Source of the DNA: Roseimicrobium sp. ORNL1
GTDB taxonomy: Bacteria > Verrucomicrobiota > Verrucomicrobiia > Verrucomicrobiales > Verrucomicrobiaceae
NCBI RefSeq assembly: GCF_011044495.1
Contig: NZ_CP049143.1
Location: forward strand, 2,852,001-2,916,000
Reading direction: 5' to 3'
Length of the DNA: 64,000 nucleotides
In this document: positions 34,606 to 43,379 of the stretch, in pieces
Position numbering within the stretch: position 1 is the stretch's first letter
Layout of the letters: every line of letters starts with the position of its first letter
Position numbers and translations under genes: made by a program
Notes under the pieces: model-generated
Seen by the model: the letters and a program-made list of their open reading frames with translations, nothing else
Told to the model about the DNA's origin: nothing
The model's database searches: none

Positions 34606-34778
34606 GGCGTCTTCTATAGTGTTACTCTCACCAAGGATGACGAGTCAGCCATGGCTGGTGTGACCGGTTTGGCATTTTTCTTTTTAGTTTCTTTTCCCTC
34701 GCCTCCGTCTCCTCCGGGAGTGCTCCGTCAATCGCCTCATCGCGCCCTTGCTCTCAAGCAGAAGAACAGAACATCCAG

Positions 34779-34846
34779 GATAGCCCCGAGGGCCTTCGAA
34801 TACCCTTCCTCTGCATGGCCGCCCGCTCACCCTGACGTTCTACCCC
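34779..34846 (-). repeat. Family A upstream element, copy A2
   Basis: On the minus strand it reads GGTAGAACGTCAGGGTGAGC, then CCATGCAGAGGAAGGGTATT, then CGAAGGCCCTCGGGGCTATC. It is 174 bp upstream of the AhpD-like gene. This is the CATGCAGAGGA subtype shared with copies A5 and A6. Confidence 0.85.
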
Positions 34847-34861
34847 GTTTGATCCAGAGAC

Positions 34862-35115
34862 CGTGACGCGCAGCGTCCCTGGACTGCGCGCAGCCCTGCT
34901 GCCGCTTTCCTCAAGTGCAGCCTGCTGCACGCTTCACCGCGACGAAGTCGCCAAACTATTCAGGGCACGTCGTGCTACGAGCGGATGTCATCAGGGCCAA
35001 CACACGCAATACCCAGACATTTGGCAGCTTCGCTGCATCGAAAGAAACGCGCAGCAGGCTACGCTTGGGAAAGCGGCAGCAGGGCTGCGCGCAGTCCAAG
35101 GACGCTTCGCGTCAC
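34862..35115. repeat. Family B inverted-repeat element, copy 3
   Basis: The 49-bp ends pair with two mismatches: GTGACGCGCAGCGTCCCTGG at the left against CAAGGACGCTTCGCGTCAC at the right. The inner ends also match (CTGCTGCCGCTTTCC / GGAAAGCGGCAGCAG). This is the most complete family B copy and defines its ends as GTGACGCG / CGCGTCAC. It abuts the secreted-protein gene. Confidence 0.9.
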
Positions 35116-35214
35116 AGCTTCCAGGTCATCCGTGAGTATTGCCCTTCTCTATCTCCATGGCGGTCATGCGCTACGGCCACACAACCCCTTGAACAAATTC
35201 ACAGCCCGCCTTTC

Positions 35215-36591
35215 ATGCGGCACATGCCATTTCCCGTGAACAGCACGCTCCTCCGCCTGACGTTCCTCCTGCAGGCACTCTTCTGCTGCCTCTGCGCTTC
35301 CCTTTGCGCAGCCGCACCCGAAGGCGCGGACATGAGCTATCTCAGCAACGTGGAGGTGAAGGTTGGCATCGACCTGAGCCGTGGCGGTGCGATTGTCTAT
35401 CTGGCGCGAACTGGAGAAGACAACCTCATCAACAACTTCGATCTCGGCCGGCAGGTGCAGCTCTCGTTCTTTTCCGGTCCGGTGCCGTTCGCCGTGGGCG
35501 ACAACACACCCTCAAAGCATTGGGAACACATCGGCTGGAATCCCATTCAGGCGGGCGATGATTTCAAGCACGCTTCGAAGGTGTTGGAGCATCGCAATGA
35601 TGGCCAATCCATTTACGTGAAGACGCTCCCGCTGCAGTGGCCGCTCAACAATGTGCCGGGGGATTGCACCTTCGAGTCATGGCTGCAGCTGGAGGGACCT
35701 GTGGCGAAGGTGCGCGCCCGCTTGAACAACGCGCGTTCCGACACGACGCAATACCCTGCGCGCTTGCAGGAACTTCCCGCCGTGTATGCCAATGCGCCGT
35801 ATCATCGCGTGGCGAGCTACACGGGGGAACAGCCCTTCAGCAATGCGCCAGTGAGCGTCATTCCCAAACCAGAGGGCAAGCATCCTTGGTCCTTCTGGCA
35901 GGGCACGGAAGGATGGGCGGCCCTGCTCGATGATCGTGACCACGGCCTCGGTCTGCTGACGCCTGGGCGCACCTTCTTCACCGGTGGCTTTGCCGGGAAG
36001 CCGGGCCCCAACGACACGCATGCGACCAGCACCGGCTATCTCGCGGGCCAGGGACAGGAGATACTCGATCACAACATCGTCTATGAATTCCACTACGAGC
36101 TAGTGGCAGGTACCTTGGCGGAGATTCGCTCGCGTGCTGTGTCCAACCAAGCTTCCTCCACTCCTGCACTCCCTGCCTGGACCTTTGAAAAGGATCGCCA
36201 GGGCTGGCTTTATATGAATGCGCAAGATTCCGGCTGGCCCATCACCGGCGCACTCAAGGTCTCACTCGATCAAAGTGACCCACAGTTGCTCAGTCCCTTT
36301 TCCTTCTGGCGTGCTGAGGAAGCGCCGGTGGTGGTGATTGAATGTGCCTTCAAGACTGCACACAAGAAGGCCGTCATCTACTGGCAGCGCCACGGTGAGC
36401 GTGCGCCGGGAGCAAAGGACTTCATCGAGTTTCCCATTCAGGGAGATGGAGAGTTTCATCTCTATGAAGTCGACCTCTCAAGCGCCCCCACCTACAAGGG
36501 CGGCATCATCCGCCTTCGCTTCGATCCCGTGCCAAGTGGCGGGGCAGGGGATACAGTCATCGTCAAATCGGTGAAGTTGATGAAGCGCTGA
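35215..36591 (+). CDS. Secreted protein with glycan-associated look, function unknown
   Basis: About 458 residues from the ATG at 35215 (MRHMPFPVNSTLLRLTFLLQ) with a signal peptide ending SLCAAAPEG. The mature protein is beta-rich: VEVKVGIDLSRGGAIVYLAR and FDLGRQVQLSFFSG at the front, HPWSFWQGTEGWAALLDDRD in the middle, and a C-terminal module (WTFEKDRQGWLYMNAQDSGW, RLRFDPVPSGGAGDTVIV) that resembles a carbohydrate-binding beta-sandwich. A role in binding or cleaving polysaccharide is plausible, but I see no catalytic signature. It is divergent from the AhpD-like gene and follows the family B element directly. Confidence 0.7.
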   Translation: MRHMPFPVNSTLLRLTFLLQALFCCLCASLCAAAPEGADMSYLSNVEVKVGIDLSRGGAIVYLARTGEDNLINNFDLGRQVQLSFFSGPVPFAVGDNTPSKHWEHIGWNPIQAGDDFKHASKVLEHRNDGQSIYVKTLPLQWPLNNVPGDCTFESWLQLEGPVAKVRARLNNARSDTTQYPARLQELPAVYANAPYHRVASYTGEQPFSNAPVSVIPKPEGKHPWSFWQGTEGWAALLDDRDHGLGLLTPGRTFFTGGFAGKPGPNDTHATSTGYLAGQGQEILDHNIVYEFHYELVAGTLAEIRSRAVSNQASSTPALPAWTFEKDRQGWLYMNAQDSGWPITGALKVSLDQSDPQLLSPFSFWRAEEAPVVVIECAFKTAHKKAVIYWQRHGERAPGAKDFIEFPIQGDGEFHLYEVDLSSAPTYKGGIIRLRFDPVPSGGAGDTVIVKSVKLMKR

Positions 36592-36619
36592 GCGGGACAA
36601 TGAGCGAGCAAGCTTCAGT

Positions 36620-36644
36620 CTCAGTCTCCGAAGTTCCTCTGCGT
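36620..36644. repeat. Dispersed repeat K, copy 2
   Basis: Identical over 25 bp to 32713-32737. It follows the secreted-protein stop and precedes the GNAT gene end. The flanking CTGTGTCTCTGCGTT continues the CTCTG-rich character. Just right of it, about 36666-36693, TGCAGCCCGCTACACCCAGC is nearly the reverse complement of part of the 26018-26303 gap. Confidence 0.75.
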
Positions 36645-36693
36645 CTCTGTGTCTCTGCGTTGAATCCAGTGCAGCCCGCTACACCCAGCACCC

Positions 36694-37317
36694 TCACGGC
36701 AGCTCCGACTCCGGCCTGTCCCTCGATACACGCGTGAGATACTCCTCGATCTCCAACGCGAACTCCATCTCACGCACCTCGTTCCTCGGCTTTACCATTA
36801 CGCGGATGGTTGTCGTGCGACCATCCGGCTCGGTCGCATGGCGGACACGCACTTCATGGAAACCCTGCCTCGTCCAGAAACGCTCCGCCCGTTCGTTCCC
36901 TTGCACCACGCCCAGTCGGATCCAGCGCGCCCCGGACTCGCGCATCCACTCTTCCAGCGCTTCATAAATCTCACGGGCCACACCTTTTCCCTGAAGGCGA
37001 GTGGCAATCATGAACAGCGCGACGTACCACACGTCGGTCGCGCAAAAGTCTGACACCACCGCGACCACGCCGATCATCTCGTGGTGTTCATCAAACAGTC
37101 CCGCAAACCACCGCCTCGCATACGGCAGGTGTGCCGGAGGATAATCATCAAACTCGCCCTGCGCCTCGTGGCCTTGGGGGAGCCGGCCATTCATCGCGAG
37201 GAAGTACTCCGGACTTGCGTCGAACACCTCCTGCAGTCGCGGCACTTCCTCAGCGACCAGTTCCCGGCCGTAGTATCCCGCTCCTGCGGTGGCAAAGATT
37301 AAAGGCTCCTGCTGCAT
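36694..37317 (-). CDS. GNAT family N-acetyltransferase
   Basis: A 207-residue protein with GNAT motifs: VAVVSDFCATDVWYVALFMI (beta-4), TRLQGKGVAREIYEALEEWM (the acetyl-CoA loop, QGKGVA) and WIRLGVVQGNERAERFWTRQ then GFHEVRVRH. The C-terminal extension is acidic and helical. The substrate is unknown. It lies downstream of a family C hairpin and the ammonium transporter, in the same direction, but the terminator at 37452 makes co-transcription unlikely. Confidence 0.88.
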   Translation of the reverse strand: MQQEPLIFATAGAGYYGRELVAEEVPRLQEVFDASPEYFLAMNGRLPQGHEAQGEFDDYPPAHLPYARRWFAGLFDEHHEMIGVVAVVSDFCATDVWYVALFMIATRLQGKGVAREIYEALEEWMRESGARWIRLGVVQGNERAERFWTRQGFHEVRVRHATEPDGRTTTIRVMVKPRNEVREMEFALEIEEYLTRVSRDRPESELP

Positions 37318-37336
37318 GACTACGCTGCGCTCTGAC

Positions 37337-37430
37337 GAAAGTAGCTTCGACTTCAGTCGAATCAGGAACGTGTGGCCGGATCACGCGACGTTTTCAATTC
37401 CACTTCGGCTGAAGCCGAAACTACTTTGGA
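37337..37430. repeat. Family C hairpin element, copy 2
   Basis: Shares both arms with copy 1 (9530-9616): GAAAGTAGCTTCGACTTCAG with AATCAGGA at the left and CTTCGGCTGAAGCCGAAACT at the right. The loop differs. It lies between the amt terminator and the GNAT gene start. Confidence 0.85.
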
Positions 37431-37451
37431 ATGCGCAGCTCGTCGCCCACC

Positions 37452-37488
37452 AAAAACAAAACGCCGGCGGGGAGACCCCACCGGCGTT
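37452..37488 (-). terminator. Rho-independent terminator of the ammonium transporter gene
   Basis: On the minus strand AACGCCGGTGGGG and CCCCGCCGGCGTT pair (one G-T/mismatch) around TCTC, followed by TTGTTTTTG. It lies 38 bp after the stop codon at 37526. Confidence 0.85.
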
Positions 37489-37525
37489 CGCATTACGGAA
37501 CCGACCGCAATAACCCAAATCTAAC

Positions 37526-39001
37526 TTAGTGCATTTCGTAGCCGGCTTCGCCGTGCTCCGGAAGGTCCAGGCCGGACTCTTCCACTTCAGGAGTGGCACG
37601 CAGACCGACGATGGCTTTCACGATGAAGGCGATGATGGCAGTGGCAACCACAGCCCACACGATGGTCAGACCCACCGCCTTGAGCTGGTTCACGAGGAGG
37701 CCGTCCTTGAGGCCAGCGACCACGCTGTTGGCCTTCTCATCAGCGAACACACCGGTCAGGATGGCGCCCAAGGTGCCGCCCACGCCGTGCACACCGAAGG
37801 TGTCGAGCGAGTCGTCATAACCAAGCGCCTTCTTGAGGAAGATGCACGCCACGAAGGGAACCACACCGGCGAGCACGCCCATGATGACCGAGGAGCTCAG
37901 GGTCACGAAGCCAGCCGCAGGAGTGATGACCACGAGGCCAGCCACGATGCCGGAGCAGAAGCCGAGCACGGAGGGCTTGCCGCGGAGAATCCACTCAAGC
38001 ACACCCCAGGTGAAGCCAGCGGTAGCCGCTGCGAAGGTCGTCGTGCCGAAGGCGTTGGAGGCGATGGCGTCAGCACCAAGCGCGGAGCCCGCGTTGAAGC
38101 CGTACCAGCCGACCCAGAGCATGCCCGTGCCGATGGCGCAGAGCACCATGCTGTGCGGAGGCATCGGCTCCTTGCCGTAGCCCTTGCGGGGTCCGAGGAT
38201 GAGGCAGAGCACCAGGGCGCTCCAGCCGGAGGTCATGTGCACCACAGTACCACCAGCGAAGTCGATGGCCTTGATGGCGGCATTCGGATTCAGCGGACCG
38301 CACATGAAGCCGGTCGTGCTCCACACCATGTGGGCGAAGGGGAAGTACACCGCGAACATCCAGATGGCCACGAACAGCAGCACGGAGATGAACTTCATGC
38401 GCTCGGCGATGGCGCCGATGATAAGGGCAGGCGTGATGATCGCGAAGGTGAGCTGGAAAATGCACCACATCACGTCCGAGATCCAGTAGTAGCCGGCACC
38501 CACGTTGCCGGGTTCCACGCCTTTCAGCATGGCATAAGTGCCATCACCGATGAAGGCGCCGGTACCGCCGAAGGAGAGGCTGTAGCCAATCGCCCACCAG
38601 AGGATGGACACCAGGCCCGCGATACCCATGCACTGGGCGATGACGGAAAGCACGTTCTTCTGGCGCACCAGACCGCCGTAGAACAGGAACAGGCCAGGGA
38701 GTGTCATGAAGAGCACCAACGCCGAGCTCGTCATCTGCCACGCATTGTGGCCGGGGCCAGGACCAGCGACCTTGGAGCCCTCCTTGGTGACACGAGCGGT
38801 GTTGTTCATGTACGCTTCGATGTCGCCGAGGCGGTCCTCAATGGAGGGACCCGCCGGAGCGGCGGCTTCTGCAGCAGCAGGAGCGGGTGCCGGGGCAGGC
38901 GCCGGCGCGTCTTGCGCCGAGAGCCAGCTGCCACCCGTGAGGATCGCAGCAGCAGCGAGCGCCACGAGCTGGGTTTTTCCAAGGATGTGAGTTCGAATCA
39001 T
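37526..39001 (-). CDS. amt: Ammonium transporter (Amt family)
   Basis: A 491-residue membrane protein. It has a signal-like N terminus (LVALAAAAILTGGSWLSAQD), an Ala/Pro-rich segment, then about 11 helices. Amt signature pieces are visible: ALVLFMTLPGLFLFYGGLVR, GGTVVHMTSGWSALVLCLIL, GPRKGYGKEPMPPHSMVLCA and WVGWYGFNAGSALGADAIAS. Conserved His pair residues are present in VVHMTSG and GVHGVGGTLGAILTG. It imports ammonium. No glnK neighbour is present, which is unusual. A terminator follows at 37452, and a family A repeat lies 372 bp upstream. Confidence 0.96.
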   Translation of the reverse strand: MIRTHILGKTQLVALAAAAILTGGSWLSAQDAPAPAPAPAPAAAEAAAPAGPSIEDRLGDIEAYMNNTARVTKEGSKVAGPGPGHNAWQMTSSALVLFMTLPGLFLFYGGLVRQKNVLSVIAQCMGIAGLVSILWWAIGYSLSFGGTGAFIGDGTYAMLKGVEPGNVGAGYYWISDVMWCIFQLTFAIITPALIIGAIAERMKFISVLLFVAIWMFAVYFPFAHMVWSTTGFMCGPLNPNAAIKAIDFAGGTVVHMTSGWSALVLCLILGPRKGYGKEPMPPHSMVLCAIGTGMLWVGWYGFNAGSALGADAIASNAFGTTTFAAATAGFTWGVLEWILRGKPSVLGFCSGIVAGLVVITPAAGFVTLSSSVIMGVLAGVVPFVACIFLKKALGYDDSLDTFGVHGVGGTLGAILTGVFADEKANSVVAGLKDGLLVNQLKAVGLTIVWAVVATAIIAFIVKAIVGLRATPEVEESGLDLPEHGEAGYEMH

Positions 39002-39372
39002 AGGTTGGTGTGATGTATTGTCTTCGTGATGCCTGTGCCGGAGACCCGCGTTTCGCGATGACGCCGAACTAGAACGGGAAGGCAGAAAGCAGGGGGCGTG
39101 CCAACTGCCGCCTTAGGGCTTAAAAAAGTTCATGCTGAGAGCAGCTTTAACCTTTTTGGCCCCCGTTGTCCCTTGGGATTGGCTTGCGAAAACGACATGC
39201 ACTCATCTGAATTTGAGAGGTTTATGCCGTGCCAAGTTTCAGGCGTATCACCCCTCCGAAAAAACGCGGAATCCCACCCAATTCGCTATTTCCATCTACC
39301 TAAAAAGTCCTCTTCCTTACCCTTGGCATCCCCCACATCACACCCTACCCCACCAGCAGATGGAGGGGGTGG

Positions 39373-39442
39373 GGGGAAGCCCCGAGGGCCTTCGTCCACC
39401 TCAGCACCTCACGGTCCACCTCGGGTGGCTGACGTTCTACCT
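39373..39442 (-). repeat. Family A upstream element, copy A3
   Basis: On the minus strand GGTAGAACGTCAGCCACCCG, a variable part, then GAGGTGGACGAAGGCCCTCG and GGGCTTCCCC. It is 372 bp upstream of the ammonium transporter gene. This is the GGTGGACGAAG subtype shared with A1 and A4. Confidence 0.85.
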
Positions 39443-39555
39443 GCCTGAAGCGATGAACTTCGGCGAGCACGTGCCCCTCGTGCCGAGCTATAACGCCCCG
39501 TCGAAGCGTTCCGCAGACTACGCCCTGCAAGGTAAACGCCCTTCCTCCAAAGATG

Positions 39556-40020
39556 CGGTAGGGATGCGCTCCTGCGCGTCCGTAGATAGTGGGCGGAGGC
39601 GGAGGGGATGCCACGCGGCGAGGCCGTTTCATGCCGCAGTTCCTCACCACCTCCGCCCGCCTACAGTCGGACGCGCAGGAGCTTGACTCTTACCCACATT
39701 TCGTGACCTCGCACGGCGGAGGGACGCTCTCCCAAGGAGCGGCGTGCTTTAGCCGCCGTGGGAGCGTGAAAGGCATGGTCTTCGCCGCACCCGCACCATC
39801 ATGTGATAAGAATGTTTGGGCTGCTGAAAGGGGCGTTCGCGGGCACTCGGCGCAGCAGACGCGGCCACCTTTCAACGGCGGCTAAAGCACGCCGCTCCTT
39901 GGGGTGGCATCCTCGTCTATCGTGGCAAGGCGATGGGAGCCCCACCCTCGAAGACCTTGGATGCTCTCACAACCATGCATCAATGTGGGTAAGAGTTAGG
40001 CAGGAGCGCATCCCTATCGT
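39556..40020. repeat. Nested inverted-repeat block with 28-bp perfect inner arms
   Basis: Outer arms 39556-39575 and 40001-40020 pair (GGTAGGGATGCGCTCCTGC; one change). Next, CTCTTACCCACAT (39687-39699) pairs with ATGTGGGTAAGAG (39983-39995). The inner arms 39731-39758 and 39876-39903 are exact reverse complements over 28 bp, starting CCCAAGGAGCGGCGTGCTTT. Additionally 39565-39600 pairs imperfectly with 39645-39685. It would fold into a branched structure of several hairpins. Confidence 0.88.
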
Positions 40021-40271
40021 CCCGTGGATGGGGTGGGACGTTAAGATGCGGAGCCAATGGTGCCTCAGGGGCTCCAGTGTGATTCGATCCGACGATGCAC
40101 GTGCAGGCCATCGCTTATGGGCACTCTTGTCCCCCTTTGGCGGCGATCCGAGCGGCGCAAGATCAACGAGGCAACGCCATATCGGAGCGACTGGGCGCTG
40201 AAGCTCGCACCCACCTTCAGCATCCAGAATTTGAGATCTCAAATCTCAAATCTCAAATGCTATGAGGCCCG

Positions 40272-41048
40272 CTACCTCGACACAAACACCTGCCCACTGG
40301 AAACCTGCACCTGCTGCATGCGTGGCACTTGACGCTTGATCAGCTCCGCCCAGGCAATGAGTTCCTGCCGCGAAGCCCCGGCACGACAGCCGACGGACAG
40401 ACTCTCCAGGGAGGGATGCTTCCAATCAAAAGCCATCACTTCCTCCAGTGTCATGTTCGTCTCCCCAACATGCAGACGCCGCAGGTGGGGAAGGGCATAC
40501 ACCTTCGTGAAGGCCGCGGCGCCGGGAGCTTTCTTCACGCTCAGCACCTCCAGCGTGCCAGAGCATGCGATCTCATCCGGCAGTTGTCCCGGCAGTGCGT
40601 CGAGAAAGATACCCTTCAGCCGGGGTAGGCGCGCCAGTTTCGCGAAGGCGGTATCATCCACCTCCGCGCCCTCCATCTCCAGGTACTCCAAATCGTGGAA
40701 CCGCATGGATACTCCGTAGAGCTTCAGCGCATCCAGCGTGTCCTGGGGCTTGATGCGGATGCTCTGCAGCGTGCGCGGCACCCAGTGCAGGGCCAGCACC
40801 AGCCGGTTCGTATCCACCGGTCGCTGCAGGATCTCCATGGCCAGCGGTCGCCAACTGGGGAGTTCCAGGTGCACACGGCTCGCCGCCGCACGGAGGTGTT
40901 CATTCGGGGACTCCCAAGTCACACTGATCCGCTGCCGCGCTTCACCTCGCAGCACAGAGACCGCCCACGCCTTGATGCCCAGAGGCACCACTGCCACCAG
41001 TACCAGGCACGCGATCAAGGCAACTATCAGCTTCCGTTTTCGCTTCAT
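40272..41048 (-). CDS. Membrane-anchored leucine-rich-repeat-like protein
   Basis: A 258-residue protein with an N-terminal anchor helix (LIVALIACLVLVAVVPLGIK). The rest shows loose repeats: FHDLEYLEMEGAEVDDTAFA, then KLARLPRLKGIFLDALPGQL, and further on GTLEVLSVKKAPGAAAFTKV and YALPHLRRLHVGETNMTLEE, with SLESLSVGCRAG. The spacing of about 22-25 residues and pattern LxxLxxLxL fit a short LRR solenoid. Probably faces the periplasm. Partner unknown. It stands alone, with repeats on both sides. Confidence 0.7.
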   Translation of the reverse strand: MKRKRKLIVALIACLVLVAVVPLGIKAWAVSVLRGEARQRISVTWESPNEHLRAAASRVHLELPSWRPLAMEILQRPVDTNRLVLALHWVPRTLQSIRIKPQDTLDALKLYGVSMRFHDLEYLEMEGAEVDDTAFAKLARLPRLKGIFLDALPGQLPDEIACSGTLEVLSVKKAPGAAAFTKVYALPHLRRLHVGETNMTLEEVMAFDWKHPSLESLSVGCRAGASRQELIAWAELIKRQVPRMQQVQVSSGQVFVSR

Positions 41049-41238
41049 GCGTTCTGCTCAGGTGCTTGAGCGTTGCATGATTCAGCCTGATTTCCGCACA
41101 TGTGTCCAGAGTGATTTTTGGGCAGCGGACTTCAAACGTTCGATTTGATTTTCAGCGGGCACAGGCGCATGGCCTTCCTCTTCGTGATTGTATGAAAAGG
41201 GCAATGGTGCTCTGCGTATCAGCTCAGCGTACCAAGTC

Positions 41239-41680
41239 GCTTTGCGTCGTGGAGTGCGGTGTCGCGAACTCAAGGGGGGTCCGAAGGGCGCATGGGCGTC
41301 ATGTTAGGAAAGCGTGATACTCGCGACTGATTTGGACGCTGTGACGCGAAGCGTCCCTGGACTGCGAGCAGCCCTGCTGCCGCTTTCCAGAGTCCACAGC
41401 CTGCTGTGGCGATGGTGGCACTCGCTGGTGAGGTAATGCGTCCAGAGAAGCTTGGCGACTACGTCGCAGTGAAGCGTGCAGCAGGCTGCACTTGAGGAAA
41501 GCGGCAGCAGGGCTGCGCGCAGTCCAAGGTGGCTTCGCCACACAAGTCGCCCTATGGGGCGGGGTGGTGACGTCATGAGAATGCGATGTCGGACCCCTCA
41601 CGGGGTGGCTTCATCAAATGCCACACCATATCCTGGCGCACATGCGCAGGGCGGGACCACCGCACTCCACGACGCAAAGC
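41239..41680. repeat. Family J inverted repeat enclosing family B
   Basis: GCTTTGCGTCGTGGAGTGCG begins a 23-bp block at 41239-41261 that is exactly reverse complementary to 41658-41680. The family B element 41341-41545 sits inside. A related J pair occurs at 53707-53946. Confidence 0.85.
41341..41545. repeat. Family B inverted-repeat element, copy 4
   Basis: Left end GTGACGCGAAGCGTCCCTGG with GACTGCGAGCAGCCCTGCTG; right end AAAGCGGCAGCAGGGCTGCG with CAGTCCAAGG. It also shares the CCACAGCCTGCTGTGG dyad. Compared with copy 3 the distal right tip is altered (GGTGGCTTCGCCACAC). Confidence 0.88.
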
Positions 41681-41767
41681 TCTTTCCCATTGAGAGAGAT
41701 GACCGCGAACCAAAGTCTCTGCTCGGTACTTCCTCACTTATTCATCCCTCAACCCTCACCACAGAAA

Positions 41768-42919
41768 CTACTTCTGATAAATCGGCAGGAAGTGGTGATG
41801 CACCGAAAGGCTCAGCAGCGATAGCGCCGTGGCGTATACCGGGCCTGCGCTGCGTTCATTGCCATTGCGGGGTTGCCAGCAGCCATTGGGCTGCTGCAGT
41901 TCCAGCAGCATCTGCTCCGTCTTCTGCCGGGCCACGGCCGCCTGCTCACCACCGCGCTGGTACATGCCCTGCGCGTAGTAATACGTGCCGTAGAAAAACC
42001 ATGCCTCACTTGGTGAAGGGGGATTCTTCATCAGGAAATTCGCTCCGCCGAGGACCTCCGGCGCCTCATACTCCCCGCACACCTGGAGGGAGAGGATGCC
42101 CGCCGCCGTGGTGGAGAAGGTCTGCCGACCGCCATACGGTTCATAGCTGAAGGCCGCCTCCATGTTCTTCGGCGAGCCATCCGGATTGCGGTCGCTGCGG
42201 TAGCTGCGCTTGATGTATTCCACCGCCTTGTCGATGGACCCTCTCGGGACATCCAGCCCGGCATTCTTCGCCGCGCGCAGCGCCATGACCTGCCACACAC
42301 TCACGGAAATGTCCGAGTCGCTGCTGCCCGGTTCATAGCGCCAGCCGCCGCGATTGGCCTCGCTCTTCACCACCTGCTGCGAGTTCATGATCACCTCCAC
42401 CGCGCGCTGCAGGCGGTTGCGGATCTTCTTGTCCATCTCATCATCCAGCGTCTGGCCCACCATCTCCGCATACATCAGGGACATGATGCCGTGCCCGTAC
42501 ATGCGGGAGCGGTCCGACTGGCCGAGGTAGCCCGTGTCCGTGGGCACCACATTGTCCACCATGAAACGCAGGGCGCGGTTCAGCGAGCGACCTTCCGGAG
42601 TGGGGTCATTGGGCATGTGGCCCACACTGCTCAAGGCCATGATCGCCAGCGAGGTGATGGCCCCGCTGTGCTGCGGCACCGCGTCCGCGCGATTCTCATC
42701 CAGGTAGCAACCCTGCGCGCGCTGCTGCTGGAGCAGCCAGGCCACGCCACGGTCCACACTCTGCTTCACTGCCGGCGAGATGGGCGGCGCATTGTCGTCA
42801 CTCTGCGCGTGCAGGGGCGGGGTCAGCGGTGAAATCACGCCCAGCCCGAGTCCCAAAAACGAGACGAAGAATCGCGCCGCGAATCGCTGACGCTGGAAGG
42901 AGTGGGGGAAGAGACTCAT
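41768..42919 (-). CDS. Exported prenyltransferase/squalene-cyclase-fold protein
   Basis: A 383-residue protein with a signal peptide (RFFVSFLGLGLGVISPLTPP). The mature part has alpha-alpha-barrel repeats typical of the prenyltransferase and squalene oxidase repeat family: AVPQHSGAITSLAIMALSSV, then SDISVSVWQVMALRAAKNAG, AAGILSLQVCGEYEAPEVLG and GPVYATALSLLSLSVHHHFL. The last repeats include NGCWQPRN and GGWRYEP (QW-like motifs). No DCTAE catalytic acid is visible, so it is probably a non-enzymatic or exported barrel, as is common in Planctomycetes/Verrucomicrobia next to MoxR-VWA genes. A family A repeat lies 211 bp upstream. Confidence 0.88.
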   Translation of the reverse strand: MSLFPHSFQRQRFAARFFVSFLGLGLGVISPLTPPLHAQSDDNAPPISPAVKQSVDRGVAWLLQQQRAQGCYLDENRADAVPQHSGAITSLAIMALSSVGHMPNDPTPEGRSLNRALRFMVDNVVPTDTGYLGQSDRSRMYGHGIMSLMYAEMVGQTLDDEMDKKIRNRLQRAVEVIMNSQQVVKSEANRGGWRYEPGSSDSDISVSVWQVMALRAAKNAGLDVPRGSIDKAVEYIKRSYRSDRNPDGSPKNMEAAFSYEPYGGRQTFSTTAAGILSLQVCGEYEAPEVLGGANFLMKNPPSPSEAWFFYGTYYYAQGMYQRGGEQAAVARQKTEQMLLELQQPNGCWQPRNGNERSAGPVYATALSLLSLSVHHHFLPIYQK

Positions 42920-43129
42920 TGAAAAGGGTTGTCCGCGAGGGGACTCACGCGTCGCACCAGGGTGTGGGGCACCAGTATAGATCGTAACATCCGCCCATCA
43001 TCCTTCCGCGGCCAGTGAAAAAAGAGAGGAGGGGAGGGGGTGGCAGTGGCATCACGACCCGGTTTCGGGTCCGGAGACAAACCAAATCGGAAAGTGGGCC
43101 GGAGCGGACAGGTGCGAGGAGTTTTTTTC

Positions 43130-43176
43130 GGAAAGCCCCGAGGGCCTTCGTCCACCTCCTGTGCCTGACGTTCTTC
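43130..43176 (-). repeat. Family A upstream element, copy A4
   Basis: On the minus strand GAAGAACGTCAGGCACAGGA, then GGTGGACGAAGGCCCTCGGG and GCTTTCC. It is 211 bp upstream of the prenyltransferase-fold gene. The variable region is shorter than in other copies. Confidence 0.82.
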
Positions 43177-43379
43177 GTCACGAAGTGGAGAACGAAAGCC
43201 TAGGACAAAACACAGACCTCAGGCCCATGCTCACAGAGTGGCTGACTGACACGTCTCGTGACTTCACTGGCTCGCTGAACGACGAATCTTCCTGAGAGAC
43301 CACCACCTTGCGCGCAGCGCCTTGGGGTGCGTGTGCGAAGCACCGCTTTTGGGAGAAAGCGCCCCAACGCGATGGAGCC

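Larger units (their letters stand above)
34606..35214. other. Repeat-filled gap between AhpD-like and secreted-protein genes
   Basis: About 610 bp. It contains a family A copy (34779-34846) and a full family B element (34862-35115). No gene is supported; a rightward frame from 34915 runs into the secreted-protein gene but only because family B happens to be open in that frame. Confidence 0.6.
39002..40271. other. 1.27-kb non-coding region rich in nested inverted repeats
   Basis: No gene is supported. It holds the amt promoter region, a family A copy (39373-39442), and a nested inverted-repeat block (39556-40020). Near its right end is a short tandem array of TCTCAAA (about 40232-40260), just downstream of the leucine-rich-repeat-like gene. 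Confidence 0.6.
41049..41767. other. Repeat-filled gap
   Basis: About 720 bp with no convincing gene. It contains an outer inverted repeat (J, 41239-41261 against 41658-41680) enclosing a family B element (41341-41545). The last 80 bp before the prenyltransferase gene end (41768) shows nothing notable. Confidence 0.6.

Noticed and set aside
34915..35214. An upstream extension of the secreted-protein gene
   Set aside because: It lies in family B repeat sequence and would place the signal peptide 100 residues into the protein.
39002..40271. A CRISPR-like array
   Set aside because: The repeats are inverted rather than direct, of differing lengths, and there are no regular spacers or cas genes.
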